Source: Membranipora membranacea (lineage: Eukaryota > Bryozoa > Gymnolaemata > Cheilostomatida > Membraniporidae). Taken from it: DNA of 64,000 bases. Numbering within the stretch: position 1 is the stretch's first letter; every line of letters begins with the position of its first letter. Below, one piece after another: positions 1 through 12,826 of this stretch. The notes beneath the pieces are model-generated. The model did no database searches. It saw only the letters and a list, made by a program, of their open reading frames with translations, and had not been told where the DNA came from. Location of the stretch: NCBI GenBank assembly GCA_914767715.1, contig OU612071.1, positions 21,881,681 to 21,945,680 on the forward strand, in the 5' to 3' direction. The translations under genes and the position numbers were made by a program.

Positions 1-1493
1 GTTTTCAAGCTCAGCCTTGCTGAGTTTCATGTAAGCAGCATTTTATTATCAACAACACCGTAACAGAAAATCAAAGCACCATCTGCGAAAATGGAATAAT
101 CATGTTCCCTTGTCTAAATTAACCGGTGTCATCATACATCATACAATGATTGCATTGCTTTCAATGAATAGTTTATGCAGTGCGTTAATCAATCAACTAA
201 GCACAAACATTCTTCTAACTGTTGAACTATTAAAGTTTACTAACCCATCATTTTCTGACTGCTTCAAATTGATTGGAACATTACCCATAAGAACAGATAA
301 CAATGCAGGTTCTTGAGCACATATTCCGCTTCTAGATGTCACCAGGTCCTTTTCGGAAAATTAAAACCTAGAGGTTTGATATATTTGTAGAAAATGAAGA
401 ATCATTTATACAGGTTCTTATATAGAGATTTCTATGAATTTATATACTCTTCATGTTCTCATCCTATTAAGATTTATGATTCAAAACTTGTCTTATGATG
501 TCTAAGTCCTAAAGAATTCCATTTCCTATAGGGACTGACATTGTTTGTCCCAGTCTGATGTCTGAGAAATGGAAGTACCTAAGGGCATGTCTATTCTATT
601 CAATACAAACTGCTCCTAGTTTTCAAGCATACCCTGGTGAATTTGTGGAGCATCCAGTAGGCTGCATTGAGACAAATCTGGCAAAAGTTCATAAACATTA
701 TTAACACAATCCTAACATGCGGGCCTACACACAACCATGTGGAATTGTTCCTCCTGACCATAAGTAATTTTGAACCTTTTGACAGATCATATGTCATCAG
801 ATTTTATGAAACACAAATTTTGGGGTGAACATAATTATTGCACTGATAATGTAGGCATCTATTAACAAAAACTATGCACAAAAATCATGGTGTTCCAGAT
901 AGTGCCTGTCTCACGCAAAAATGTCAAAACAATATATTCATAGATCTTGAATCATAAACATAATTATTATAGATTTCTCATCACAAACTGTGTATGTTTA
1001 TACATTCACATTTCCCCAGCATTGGTCATTCATTCCACAATAGCAGTTTGGATATATTAACTGTGGAGCCCTTTCAGTAGCAATTCTGAACCTTTTATAC
1101 ACGACACAATCAATTTCATGTGATCAAAACAATGAAGAAATTGCGTTGGTCTTGTTTTAATCTTATGACTGAGACAAGCATGACAATGATTATGAAAGTT
1201 TCATCGCAAGACACAAAGAACACAATACGGTTACAACAACTTGACCGATGAAAAGGTAATACAAATTCAAATAGCAAGACAAATTTAGTTATGTAGAGAG
1301 AATGAGATTATCAGAAAGTGACACCAAAATATTTACAAATTTACGTATAAGACATGACACTGTCTGAATTTAAGATTAAATCCTCAAATGATTAACAGGC
1401 AAAAGATACATTATGTTTAGACAGGCACAGGCTGAGGTACAGAAGTTTGGTGGTTACTAGTTCAGTACAGACAAGTCATTCAGGATTTGTCTA
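1..1493. other. Non-coding flank
   Basis: AT-rich sequence with only short random open frames and no codon runs that resemble a known domain. I see no repeat structure, RNA gene or splice-bounded exon. It lies downstream of the minus-strand PAN/F5-8C pseudogene and could hold its 3' UTR, but nothing in the sequence proves that. Confidence 0.5.
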
Positions 1494-2705
1494 CTAGACA
1501 TGAACCTCAACCTCACGCAAGTTCAGAAAATCGTTCACCTCAACAGCAGTGACTCTCACATATCTACCAATCATGGCTTCATAACACAGATGGAGTCTGA
1601 CAGGGGGCTGATGTCCTGGATAATATGAGCTGAGTCAGTCATACGCTCTCCAAATACTTCAGCTGTCCTTTTTATAGCTACTGATATCAGTACGTTCTTT
1701 AGTCTTAGTTCAGTGGCTGCAGGAAAAGATTAAACGAGCCTAAAAAATGGCTTTGTAATGTATGAGTCCAATATTTTGCCAATAAATGAAAGGCTGTATG
1801 GGCAATGTATAGTATGTAATGTAATGTAATGTATAGATAATTTATGCTAACACACTAACTGCATAATACTCTCAGAAAATTATGAAGATTGAAGATTGAA
1901 CCAGTCACCAATATAAATAATAACTACCTGGAATATTAAAACTAACACGGTTCCAGATATTTTCCCCTCTAACCAAATCTTCCTGATCCAAATTGACTTG
2001 AAGCCATGGAGAAATTTCTTCTTCAATATGAGCGAGTAATTGGTTAGCACCGCTATAATCCCCATCTATTGCATTTGAACTAACCAAAGTTTCAAGTGTG
2101 CTTCATAACTCAGCAGTCACATTTGTATCTAAAACATAGGTTAATGTTTTATTGTACACTACAGATTTTGTTCGCGACGAACAAGGTTTAGTTTGTAAGA
2201 GTTATCTTCCAACATTGCTATAGAATTCATTTTATTGACTGTTAGGATAAATAGAGCTGTACCAGCAATATGAGATAGCAGTTTTAGCAAATGCTAACAA
2301 TCAACACTCTCATTGTTATCATATGCTATTGTACAATATTATCCCTCTCACCAAACTTGACAAGGCGTCAATGTTGCCTCAATGGCCATGAATTAAGACC
2401 ACTCAACATCGACACTGCAGACTGATGACACAAAAATCGGCAGCAGTTGGTTGAAGGGGATCAAATTCAGTAATATTTGCTTGGCGATTACCCTGCACTC
2501 TATCAAGATTGGTGCAGGATGAAAAATTACTCACAAGTAAGCACTCTCTAGCACAGGTTCAGTCCGAGCTCGGAATTTTGGTCTTGAAGTTTGAAGTGCG
2601 AAGCTTATTCATTGCTTTATTAATGTACGGCCATCCTTTAATAGGTTGATAGTTCAAATGTAAAGCATACATGGAAAAATGAAAAAAAAAAGAGTCTGAG
2701 CTGCA

Positions 2706-3026
2706 TCAGTTGGAAAATAGGGTGTCGAATTCAAAAAAGTTTTTTTTGTCTCTTAGTGGTTTTACACTTGAATGGCTTGTATTATTATCTATTTTTGCTC
2801 TACAAGTGAATTTGCTGTTTGTTTTTATTCCAATATGACGGTTCATGGAGTGATGATTGTTGTCGGCTATTTCAGTGGATTGTTCACTGCAAGAGGTGTG
2901 CTGGAAAATTTTTATGGCTGGCAGTGCCAGATTGTCTAGTCTCTGTTCATAGTTGTCAGAGAACGGCACCAAAATACGAGTAGCAGAGCGCTGTATCCTC
3001 TCTAGTCTTATAGCAGATTGGGCCAT
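2706..3026 (-). pseudogene. LINE reverse-transcriptase C-terminal remnant
   Basis: A 106-codon frame begins MAQSAIRLERIQRSATRIL, which resembles the segment after the reverse-transcriptase thumb in CR1/Jockey-like non-LTR elements (LE-x-VQRRATR). Later residues (SFKTNSKF-like, KPLRDKKNFFEFDTLFSN) match the usual run toward the C-terminal end. The catalytic FADD region is absent, so this is a dead fragment carried inside the CACTA-type element. Confidence 0.5.
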
Positions 3027-3826
3027 GCAGGGCAGGCGTTGCCGATTACAGACTTAATATTGACTTAATTTTAGGCCGTCACTGGAGGCTTGATATGGGA
3101 TTTGCCATTTTTGATAGGAATCCACAAGCTACCTTTTCAACTCACAAATTTATTATTGGAAGCAAAATTGGAAAAAAAAACGTCTTCTTTTAAATCAATT
3201 GTATATGTTATTGCTTATGTAATAACCACCTGCAACCAAGATACAACCTGCAATGTTATCTCCTACTTTAATGCTGGACCATCTATTAAATGTAGGTATA
3301 TAGTTTGAAGGCTTACAGGATATAATAATATAGTCAGTCATTTCTGATTTAGTACTGGCCCGTCATTCATCCTAGCCGGGTCCTTGCGGAACGGGAGTAA
3401 AAATATCAAAGGTGCACTGTGTGTTTGCAGTTTGCACACCCACATGCAGTAAAAAGATCCCCTCTGCCTCGTCAGTAACAATTAGAGAAGCTGGAATTCC
3501 GGCATGCAAGGGTATAGGGTGCGGCTTGAGTACCATTGGTCCCTGTACCCGTACTCTGGAGGGGTAACCCACTCCGCAATGACGATATACACTTAGACTT
3601 ATTCCCGCATTGATAAGTTTTATCTAATTCTTCTTCAAATTTTAAAGTTACAGATTTTCATACTGATTAGAAGCTGCAAGCATGCAAAAAATGTGTTCTA
3701 GATTCACTTTTTTTATTGTGATTCCCCGTTGTTATCTATATTCGTGTGATGTTTCTGTATCGAGGGCGCTGATAAGCAGTGCAGATAGTACACATAACAT
3801 CCATTGCACAAATTTGAAGGCAAATC

Positions 3827-4560
3827 TAACTATGTCTTCCCAATTTACTATTAGGCTAACAGATTAGTCTAAGATTGCTTTCAGAACAATGTTACTAGCT
3901 CATAATCCAAAGACATGAATAATACCTTTGAATTTAAACTGGTGCCAATGTCTCATTCCAATCAAGATCATCCCTAATTACATAAGCAATAATGTTTATG
4001 ATTGATTGAAATGAAGATGTTCTTCTAATTATGTTAAACGACCGACCGAAACTTACAAAATGCACTGTGGGATCGATGGGATTGATTGAGATGCTTCTCA
4101 ACACACAGGGGTGGCTTCATGCCGCTGGGGCCGAAGAGGTTGTACTAGAGAAGGCCTCGAAACAGTGCTTGACTCATGGTTTCTAGCTGAAGACCTGTGT
4201 GTTGTGCAGTGGTACAAGCACAACTGTATGTTGTATCAGTTGTGAGTTGAAAAGGTAGCCTGTGGATTCCTAGCCGAATTGCCTCCAGCGATGGCCTGAA
4301 ATGTAGCTAATATAACATTTGTAATCACCAACGCCTGCCCTGCATGGTACAATCTGCTATGTCTTCCCAAATAAGTATTTGACCTCAAATGAGTCTAGGA
4401 TCGCTTTCAGAACACTTTGGCTAACTCATAATCTAAGGACATGAATGATACCTTCGAGTTTAAACTGGTGGCAAAATCACATTCTAGTCAAGATTATCCA
4501 TTATTACATGGGCAATAATCTTTACTGTTGACAAAAATGATGGTGTTTCTCTAACTATGC
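3827..4560. repeat. Diverged internal repeats of the CACTA-type element
   Basis: The block at about 3827-4030 recurs in the same orientation at about 4352-4560; both contain TATGTCTTCCCAA, GCTTTCAGAACA and ACATGAAT. A further block at 3118-3150 is repeated in inverted orientation at 4243-4275 (the TTGTGAGTTGAAA segment) and in part again near 4580. The copies are well diverged, so these are old rearrangements within the element. Confidence 0.5.
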
Positions 4561-7500
4561 TTGCAATGAATAATTTGTGAGTTGAAAGGGTAGCTTGTTG
4601 ATTCATAGCTAGCCAAATCGCCAGAACCCATATCATGCCACCAACTTTCGTCAGGGAGTCCAGAGTCTCCAGCATTGATCTTGAGTGGTCCCAATTCATT
4701 GCAATTGAGGCAACATGAACACCTTGTCAAGTTTGGTGAAAAGGATAATGTTTTACAATAGCACATGTTAACAATAAGACTGTTTTTGTAACCATTTGCT
4801 ACTGTTGTCCTATAATATTGGTACAGCTCTATTTATCCTAACAGTAGATGGAATGAATTCAATAGCAAAGTGGGAAGATAATTGTTACAAACTAAACCAT
4901 GTTCGTTGCGAACAAAATCTGTAGTGGTATAGTCCAATCAAGTAAAAAAAATAGTCAAATCCATTTGCTTAGGGGTCAAATGAATTTTAAGTTTCAGAGA
5001 TCGAAAGATATTATTTTTAAGCAGTTAATTAATTTATGAAACCATAACAGAGGGTGTTCAGAATTTTCTGCTCCAGGAAAGGTAGTATCTTATCTATGCT
5101 AAGGAAAAATTTCAAGAGGCATATGATAGGTGCTGGCTTTTGCAACCTACAGTCTGCTCTGCTAGCGATCATATTTTTTTAGCATTCCAGCTGTCACTCA
5201 GTTTCTCATGATAAAGTTGTTTCAGATTTACTTGATATATAAATACAATGCCCTAGTTGGGATAAATTAAGCAGGATGATTATGATATAAAAAAAACTTA
5301 CTAAAGATAACGGCAGATGTCGTATATTCTTCTTGAAGTGATGCAAAAACGTTCAGATCCCCTCCACCATTTGTCAGCGAGTTGTATAAGAAACAGTTGT
5401 GGGCAGATTCATTCGTTTGTGACTCAAAGTTGTATCCCCGACATTTTGACTGCATTAGGCAAATTTTTGCACAACTGATAACAGATGCGCTGAACATTGT
5501 CTGCTTAGGTATGTTGTCAACACTAAATAACACAAACACTGCCTCTCTTCTGGCTGCATTTGTAAAATACAGAATAATCAGCATCGAAATTCTCATAAAG
5601 CTCATTTTCCCATGTTTGCCTGCGGCAAGAGAACTCATAAAATGGGCTAGCGAGCAAGAACACCAACCTCACAATGTGTGATCTCTCTGGTAAGTACATC
5701 TAATAAAATTATATATATATATCTAATACCGCTTGTGATGCAAGCCATGGTTATTGATTTACTTAGGATGAGTTCATGTAACGCTATCTAGACTCTGGTC
5801 CCAATATTGACCTGATGTTGTAACAATGTGTGAGCAATGCATCAGTCATTTGTGAGTGAATTGGGAAAGGCAAAACTGCTTCAGCCTCTCAATGACCCCA
5901 CTGCTAATCTACACAGTAATCTAATACTACATTCTCAATCATTTCTCATATTATGCTCCCTAAAATTAACTTTTCTTCGCTGTGCAGACTAATATCAGTT
6001 GAAACATCTGGTGGAAGCGTATGTGTTAGCTGTAACCACAGCTACAAATCCAAGGCGTCACACAGGCAGTTGACATTTATTATAATTGAAGATTCACATG
6101 ATTCACATCAGATCACCATATTAATTAAATCTATATAACTGGTTGTAAGAGGGTGTCATTTAATTTGAATGAGGAATTGAAATCCCAAATCAATGTTTTA
6201 ATCTCCTGATTACCAGCCTTAGGGAAGACTATGTTTTGGTAATGTTCTGTCTCAAACTCCCAACTCTCTGCTTTCATTAATTTCAAACCCATAGGAATTT
6301 ACAGTAAACATTAAAGTGTTTGTAAAGTAACAGGTTTCTTGGTATCATTTTTGAGCTTGAAATGAGATTTAAACAGCCGTCATACATTCATTTGCATGAA
6401 AAATAAGTCTTCAGGGTTACTTGGTTTGGTAGGTTTGGGGGTTATAAGTTAACACTATTGAGTTGCTTACTCATGCACAGCCCAACTTGTCCAGGCGATT
6501 GGTAATGAGCCTATTATTGGGGAAATACAGTAATATTAGAGACTTTTGTGGTTAGATAACAACTTTTGCAAATACATGACAAAGTCACTCACAAGTCTGA
6601 CGATGACATAAAAGTTCAAAAGGATTTGTATACACACTATTTAATGAGTTGAGACTGCTAATCAAAACATCCTTCACCTCTGTTATGAGCCCATGTTGAA
6701 GATGAGATTAGAAGAACCTCTGTAACAAAGATTATAAATACTGACTGTACATTACAATCAATGACTATGACCCATTCCCTGTCCATAGCGAGTGACTTTT
6801 ATTTTCAGGCCGCAGCGCTTTTTTGCTCTGTTTGAATAAGATTACACTGGAGCAGTGGATTCTTCCTGCTGACAAAGCCTTGCTTATTTCAGATTTACCT
6901 AAAAATGGTCCATACAATTTTTTATGGTTTGTACCAAATCTTGTGATGATATCCAACACTAGCCCCCCAAATAAGATTCATACTGATGAAATAACTCAAA
7001 AACTTGACAAATTAATTTCCTAAGTGACTGATGTGTGCTTTGACATAGGTTCTCATATGGCCTGCTGCACTTAGTCAGTAATATTGATAGTCCATGTTTA
7101 GATGTGCTGAGTATCTGTGATGCACAGATGGACAAGATCTGATGTAAAATAATATAGAAAGTTTCTCAAGGTATCTCACTGCTAACACGATTATCAATAC
7201 TCCTCTTTAAGAAGCAGTCAAATTCATTTACATTTTTCATCACCCTGAAGTCCCAAATAACTAGATGACAAATTTATTTAGTTCAATTTACTCTGTGACT
7301 TGTTAATTCCAGTTTTTGATGTGAACAACAAAGTTTCTCCGAGAAAATATTGTGTTCCAAACATCAGAATATTTGCAAAAATTGTTGTAAAGATTCTCAA
7401 AACTTCAAATCACTCAGTATTAATCATCGCATGCTTTGGATTTTAACATCATCCTAATGCCTGAAATGTCGAGATTTAAAATGAAATTATTTTAGATTTC

Positions 7501-7764
7501 TGTGCAATTTAGAAAAACATACAGTCTACCGTGTAAATTTTGAATCTTCCATTGAAATTTTATTGAAAGCCACTAATCATAAAGCATGCGGGCTGACGAC
7601 AGAGTTTGATTGGAATGTCATATCTTAGTATTTATAATCTTTGATACAATTGATGTAGCCGCAATCTCATTTATTCATCAAATAAATATAAACAAAACCT
7701 TGAAATACTTTAGCGATGTATTGATCTGCCTTTATATTGCCAATTTCTATTTCGAGCAGTAACC

Positions 7765-7902
7765 ATGGTTAACAGAAAATGTTGTATCTGTCAAAGCACT
7801 GTGGGTTATTTCAAGTGGCCGAAATCATACAGATTTGAACTTGAGTGGTGGGACTACCTCAGGGATATTTTCCCTATGATAATCAAATGGACTCGACGTT
7901 GA
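7765..7902 (+). other. Short THAP-like open frame
   Basis: A 45-codon ATG frame reads MVNRKCCICQSTVG then YFKWPKSYRFELEWWDYL. The C-x2-C pair followed by an aromatic-W-P-K step and a Trp-rich helix resembles the N-terminal half of a C2CH THAP zinc finger. The second Cys/His pair is missing, the frame stops at TGA, and there is no obvious donor site. It could be a decayed exon from a THAP transposon or chance. Confidence 0.25.
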
Positions 7903-8244
7903 TTTGCTAAAATTGCCACCAAAATGATTTTCAATCTCGCTCGCACTGGATCTGTTAATCTCCATGTAATTTCACTCTCGCTGTCGGATGAGCTAGAGTT
8001 GTAATTTTTGCCATGCTTGATTTCGATCGATCGTTTGCTTTGTCATTCAATTATGAAATTTTATACACTATCCCATTCACCAGCTAAGCCACATAACATG
8101 GGACAGATTAACTTTGCATTGTATTCACTCATTCATTCAACAGATAAAATATGTGTGGTTTGATATTGTATAGGGAATATCAAAACCACTGTGTCATAAC
8201 AAAATGTCTTACTTACGAGATACTGTATATTCCCATTACAATCT

Positions 8245-8319
8245 AAGGTACTAAAAAGGTACTATTTTCAACAAGTGATCACAACTCCAAAGGAAAAAAT
8301 AGTACCTTTTTAGTACCTT
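8245..8319. repeat. Perfect 24-bp inverted repeat (hairpin)
   Basis: AAGGTACTAAAAAGGTAC followed by TATTTT at 8245-8268 is exactly complementary to 8296-8319, with a 27-nt loop. The arm itself contains a doubled AAGGTACT word. It could be a very small MITE or a cruciform-forming site. Confidence 0.75.
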
Positions 8320-9497
8320 CTCATCCCAAATTTGAGGGCAAATAAGTCTCAACTGGGCCACAGGCTGCCTTTGGACATAGCATAATGTTCTAAACTAGAC
8401 TGAGAGCTCTAAAATGATACCAAAAAACCTGATCTTATACAAACACTTTAAACACAATATGCTATAATGTTACTCAGTTCACTATCATGAAATCCAAAAA
8501 TGAACATGTGCAAGCATGTTTTAGCGTTTGATACACTGGCACAAATTTACTCTTTCAGAGCAAGTGCCGTCGGTGTCATAAATGTGGTGGACCTCAACGC
8601 CCATGAACTCCCAAACTGGGGTCACCATCACGTTTTTCAATGATGCTCCTGCTCGATTTCATAGGATTTTCCTGTTAAAACCTTTGAAATTGACTTTGTA
8701 TGTTACATTACCTTGAGGAGGGAGTCTGACATTAAAACATTAATGAGAGCATGATATTCAAGTAAATCAAATACAGATTGGGAAGTGTTTTGTGAAAATT
8801 CCTTTCAAAGTAATCTGCTGTAGAGAACACTTAAAAACGATAAACAATATAAAAAGTGTGACTGATCATGTATAATCATCCAATGTGAAGCATCCATTGC
8901 AACTAACGCATCAACTTGATGCTTCATTCACATCTATAAGCAAACAATTTAACCTTTCGAGATTGATTAATTATACAGTGTAACCACGAAAGTAAATTAA
9001 TAATAAATGGTAGTCATCCTAAAATTTGTCCAGCATGCCGGCAACGATATATTCACAAAAACCCTACCAATTAGCCCCTACACTTCAGAAGTAATGAGCA
9101 TTCTGTAATTACAACGGAACTGATGAGGTAGATTGAGATTTCCTACATGGGCGTGCATAACTCACCACCATTAATTTTTAGTCACCCTGTTTTTATTCAC
9201 CTCATTGAATGTATACAATACCACCAGATGTATGAATTGGTGCCTGTAGGATGTAGTAACCTAAGTTATAGGACTGACTGACCCATTTTTTGTCTTTTAA
9301 ACAGATCATTTTTCCTCGACCACTTCACTCTTTCTTATACATGAAAGTTTACCATTTCAGTTTTGTGTGAATAGAACTATCACCAGTTCCTTTCATTTAA
9401 TACACGACATCTGTGCCCTGTTTTAAATAAGAGTTATCTCCTCCTGTCGAACACAAATTTATCATGGCTTATCATGTAGCCTGTGCTAAATTTGCAG

Positions 9498-9812
9498 AAA
9501 TAACATCCATTGGGGTAGGGTAAGGGTCCAGCCCTGCAAGTAAGTTATACCTCATCATAAGAACTTTTACATATCAGCAGGACAAAAAAATCTGAGCATG
9601 CATGATAAAGTTATTGAATGCAACGGTGTATTGTGCACCCTGATCACTGTCAATTAGCTCTACTACCGCATACATCAAAGGATGATTTATAGCATTCATT
9701 ATGCAACCACAAATCACTATGTAGAAACTGTTTGTAAACAGTAAACAAAAGAGGGATTTCCCCAACCACAAGATCAGCTGATTCATTCATTAGTATAAGA
9801 CGTTCAGTTTTA
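9498..9812 (+). repeat. Left terminal inverted repeat of the 11.1-kb transposon
   Basis: Complementary to 20292-20607 almost throughout, from the outer AATAACATCC to the inner TAGTATAAGAC. Open frames in each arm (70-73 codons) are mirror images and need not be coding. The transposase start follows about 80 bp further in, so its promoter probably lies in or next to this repeat. Confidence 0.85.
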
Positions 9813-9893
9813 TCCGAAAACAGTCATTTTATGAAAGCATTTATAGTCATCGCATACAAAGTCAAATAAGTTCAAATGATAAGAAGATTAATA

Positions 9894-12189
9894 ATGCCAG
9901 CAGCTAGTTGTGCAGCTATGGGTTGCACTAATCACTCGGGGAAAATATCTAACATCAAGAAGCAGCAATATAAAAAAGACACTGGACAAAATAAGAGTAA
10001 GATCAGTTTTTATTTTCCTCATGATTATTCCAAGCTTTATACACGCCTGAAAGTTCAGAAATGGTAATTGCAAATATTGCTGCACTAGCCTTTTCACGCA
10101 GCAATGGGTTTTGTTTTTTTGGTCCAAAACCCGTAGCCACGTGACAAGGCTACTGCTGCACCATTTATCTTCTTTCTTTATTATTATTAGTCTGATCTGA
10201 GCTGTCAGTTACAATGCATGAAATTTGAAGATTACCGAGCAAGCTTTGATAAATTTATAAAGATTTATATAAGATATCAAAATCATTTAAATAAAACATT
10301 GACGACTTTTTTACTTTAACATTATCTTTTACAGGATTGTGTGGATGTATACCATTTACACAATTTTTAGATTTCCGACTGATAACCTAAAGTGAAAGAA
10401 TTGGGTCACCTTGATCAATTGACAAAAAAGCGAAACTGATAAAACTTTGTTGGTCCCAGACAGTAATTCGAGAGTATGCTGTGTTCATTTTGTGGATGGT
10501 CTACCCACTGATAAAAATCCCAATCCTACGCAGAAGCTTGGATACGATGCAACACTGAAGATTAGCACTTTACTGAGGAACCCAAGGAATAAAAAAAAAA
10601 ACGTATTAGTAGAAGCAGAACAACCAGCAGCTCGGAGCCACTAATGATATCAGACAGATCTAGTCAACCAGGTCCATCTAATATTTCCTCTCACGAAACA
10701 AATACATGGAAACATTATTTGATGATGAGTGCTTCAGTGAAATCGAGACTAAACCCCTGGTCAATATTCAGGAAGGGCTATATGCCGCTGCCACTGATGA
10801 GCTACATAGACCATCTGTCCCAACGTCTGCAGCTGATAATAACAATCAAGAACTATTGGAGGCTAATGGAAAACTCATGGCCAAATCTATGGTTTTAAGA
10901 GCCAAAACTGCCCAGCTCAAACTTCATCAAACACAAAAAGCTCTTGAAAACAGACCAAGATGCGTCATTTTACACTGGTGTCCCAAAGGTGAAGATTTTT
11001 GAACTATTAGCTGAACTCTACAGTCAGCTCCATGTAGTGAAGAAAACAAAACCTGTCACCCATATCGCACAGCTTAAGTACAAAAGATTTCAGAACTTCC
11101 GTAAGAATACACATGTCAAGCTGTGCAATGAAGATCGGCTGCTGCTAGTGTTAATGAGGCTTAGACTTGGACTTTTACGCAAGGATCTAGCTGACAGGTA
11201 AATATAAAATTTGACTTTGTAAGAGCAATATGTGGTAAACAATACACGATATTGTTACCCATTTCTTACAATGTACATGCACTGTACATAATGTTACAAT
11301 AGCTGAAAGGTCTTGGTGCAAGCTAAAGTGCAAAAATATTAGCTACAAAAAATAAGACGTACCTTTTATTTCTCTGGCTTTGTCGGTCATTATTAGAAGG
11401 GAACACCCATGGGATCACAAAAATATTCTAGATTGATTAATTATCTAAATCTCTTTATAAAACTATCATTTTAGCCAAACGTTTAAAAAAAAAATTTATT
11501 TACAGATTTGACATCAGTGAGACCAGTGTTACGGAAATTCTCAACTGTACCCTACCACTCCTCACCAAAGTGCTGAAGCCTCTCATTGTCTTTTACACTG
11601 TGGAAGAAATCGCTAAAACTATCCCCAAAGAATACTCGAACTATAAAAGACTACGTTGTATTATTGACTGCACCGAGTTCACCATTCAAAAAGCTAAGGA
11701 CGTTCAAAACCAAGCAGCAACATGGTCCGAATACAAACATAACAAAACTGTTAAGTGCCTGGTCGCTATTACACCTCAAGGTAGCATCTGCTATATATCT
11801 GAGTTGTATGCTGGAAGATGCGCAGATAGATTTATTACTAGAGACTCCAATTTTTTGACTATATTAATCCAAATGACCGAGTAATGGCAGATAGAGGCTT
11901 TGCATTGTCACAGGAGCTACTTAGCAGGCATGCTGAGCTGATAATACCACCAGCAGGAAAAGGAACCACCCAGATGACTTCTAGACAAGTACAGGATACA
12001 AAGAGGGTGGCTAATGTACGGATACATGTTGAGCGTGTTATTAGAAGACACAAAGTATTTCGAAATGGTTTCTTCAACTTTAGATAACAAAACGCTTAGG
12101 CATGTTAATGACACTTTATTTATAATATGTGCAGCACTCACAAATTTGCAGCCTCCACTAGTCAGTTGCTGGACTGCAGCTGATGAATA
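9894..12189 (+). pseudogene. THAP-DDE transposase (ISL2EU/IS5-like), frameshifted
   Basis: Exon 1 starts MPAASCAAMGCTNHSG and runs through KISFYFPHD, the front of a THAP zinc finger. Exon 2 (from ~10430) has SRVCCVHFVDGLPTDKNPNP, the second metal-binding half with the conserved C-x2-H and P. A donor at 11197/11198 (ACAG|GTAAAT) and an acceptor ending at 11505 join the reading D-R-F-D in phase. The DDE_Tnp_4 core follows: RCIIDCTEFTIQKAKD (first Asp), ELYAGRCADRFITRDS, VMADRGFALS, then HVERVIRRHKVF (catalytic Glu). The C-terminal ICAALTNLQPPLV runs to TAG at 12187. The frame changes near 10640, 10705, 10950, 11865 and 12070, so no functional protein is made. THAP binds transposon ends and DDE performs cleavage and joining in the nucleus. 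Confidence 0.8.
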
Positions 12190-12750
12190 GACAAATATCC
12201 TCAGCCAGAGGCAGCATAGACTATGTTAGAATCAGGCTGAGTTATAATATTTGGGTTACCCAATTATGCATCTTACATTATAGCTAGCCTGACTTGCATG
12301 GATTATTTTCAGCTTACCGGGGATTATTTACCAGTTTTACAAGGATTATTGTCAGTTTCTTACTGGACCTGCCATAATTTTTGAATTCATTGCCTATTTA
12401 TATCAGAGACTAAAGATAATCCTAATCATAATCCTAATAAAAAAAAGCTGTAGCATGTATATTTTGATTCAAAAGATGTAATGTTGACCACAATTCATAT
12501 TTGAACTGCTTGTCTTAACGAAAACTCTTTCAAAGGACTGTGTAACTGAAAAAAGATTGCTGTTTTTTCTTTGTTGCTGACAATGTTTGTGTGATTTCTA
12601 TGATTCACCTGACCTGACTTCAAGCAAATAATATAAGCCCAGAAAGAAACCATGATATTATTGATATTACTGTAAATATTAGATTCACCTGTGAAAATCA
12701 TTATTATAGTCAAAGGATGTTGAGTTGAATAGCCAAACCAGACATAAAAC

Positions 12751-12826
12751 CCGCACTCCCATTATACAACCGCACTCCCATTATACAACCGCACTCCCAT
12801 TATACAACCACACTCTCATTATACAA
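12751..12826. repeat. 19-bp tandem repeat, four copies
   Basis: Unit CCGCACTCCCATTATACAA. The first three copies are identical and the fourth has two changes. It lies between the two convergent genes of the 11.1-kb transposon. No coding or regulatory meaning is evident. Confidence 0.9.

Larger units (their letters stand above)
2157..4926. mobile_element. CACTA-type (EnSpm-like) non-autonomous DNA transposon
   Basis: The ends are inverted: CACTACAGATTTTGTTCG at the left and its complement ending CTGTAGTG at the right. A 3-bp direct repeat GTA lies at 2154-2156 and 4927-4929. CACTA ends with a 3-bp target duplication are the hallmark of the EnSpm/CACTA group. Inverted similarity continues inward for about 250 bp (2157-2410 against 4685-4926). 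No transposase reading frame is present, so it would depend on a relative. Internally it holds a LINE remnant and partly duplicated blocks. It sits in the first intron of the PAN/F5-8C pseudogene. Confidence 0.72.
1494..5605 (-). pseudogene. PAN/apple + F5/8C (discoidin) secreted lectin-like gene, broken copy 1
   Basis: Three exons on the minus strand. Exon 1 (5605-5302) starts at an ATG giving a hydrophobic signal-like segment (MSFMRISMLIILYF), then a Cys-rich PAN/apple region with CAKICLMQSKCRGYNFES and NCFLYNS, and ends at a GTAAGT donor. Exon 2 (2128-1928) is the front half of an F5/8C domain (NAIDGDY, SPWLQVNLDQ, ENIWNR) and ends at a GTAGTT donor. Exon 3 (1716-1494) is the back half (MIGRYVRVTAVEVNDFLNL) and ends in TAG. 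Families with this layout are secreted carbohydrate- or surface-binding proteins. Two lesions are visible: an in-frame TGA early in exon 2 (after NVTAEL), and a 4-base loss in exon 3 relative to the sister copy at 26.9-28.1 kb, which shifts the frame before the YVRV strand. The intron between exons 1 and 2 contains a CACTA-type element. Assembly indels could mimic the frameshift but not the TGA. Confidence 0.72.
5640..9497. other. Long gene-poor stretch
   Basis: Apart from a short THAP-like open frame and a perfect 24-bp hairpin (both listed separately), I see only short frames without recognisable domains, AT-rich DNA and a small TA microsatellite near 5710. No intact gene is supported. Confidence 0.45.

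Noticed and set aside
3355-3590. GC-richer block as a SINE or element remnant
   Set aside because: The words GGGATCTTTTTACTGCATGT on the minus strand look familiar from dispersed invertebrate repeats, but I find no second copy in the window and no A/B boxes.
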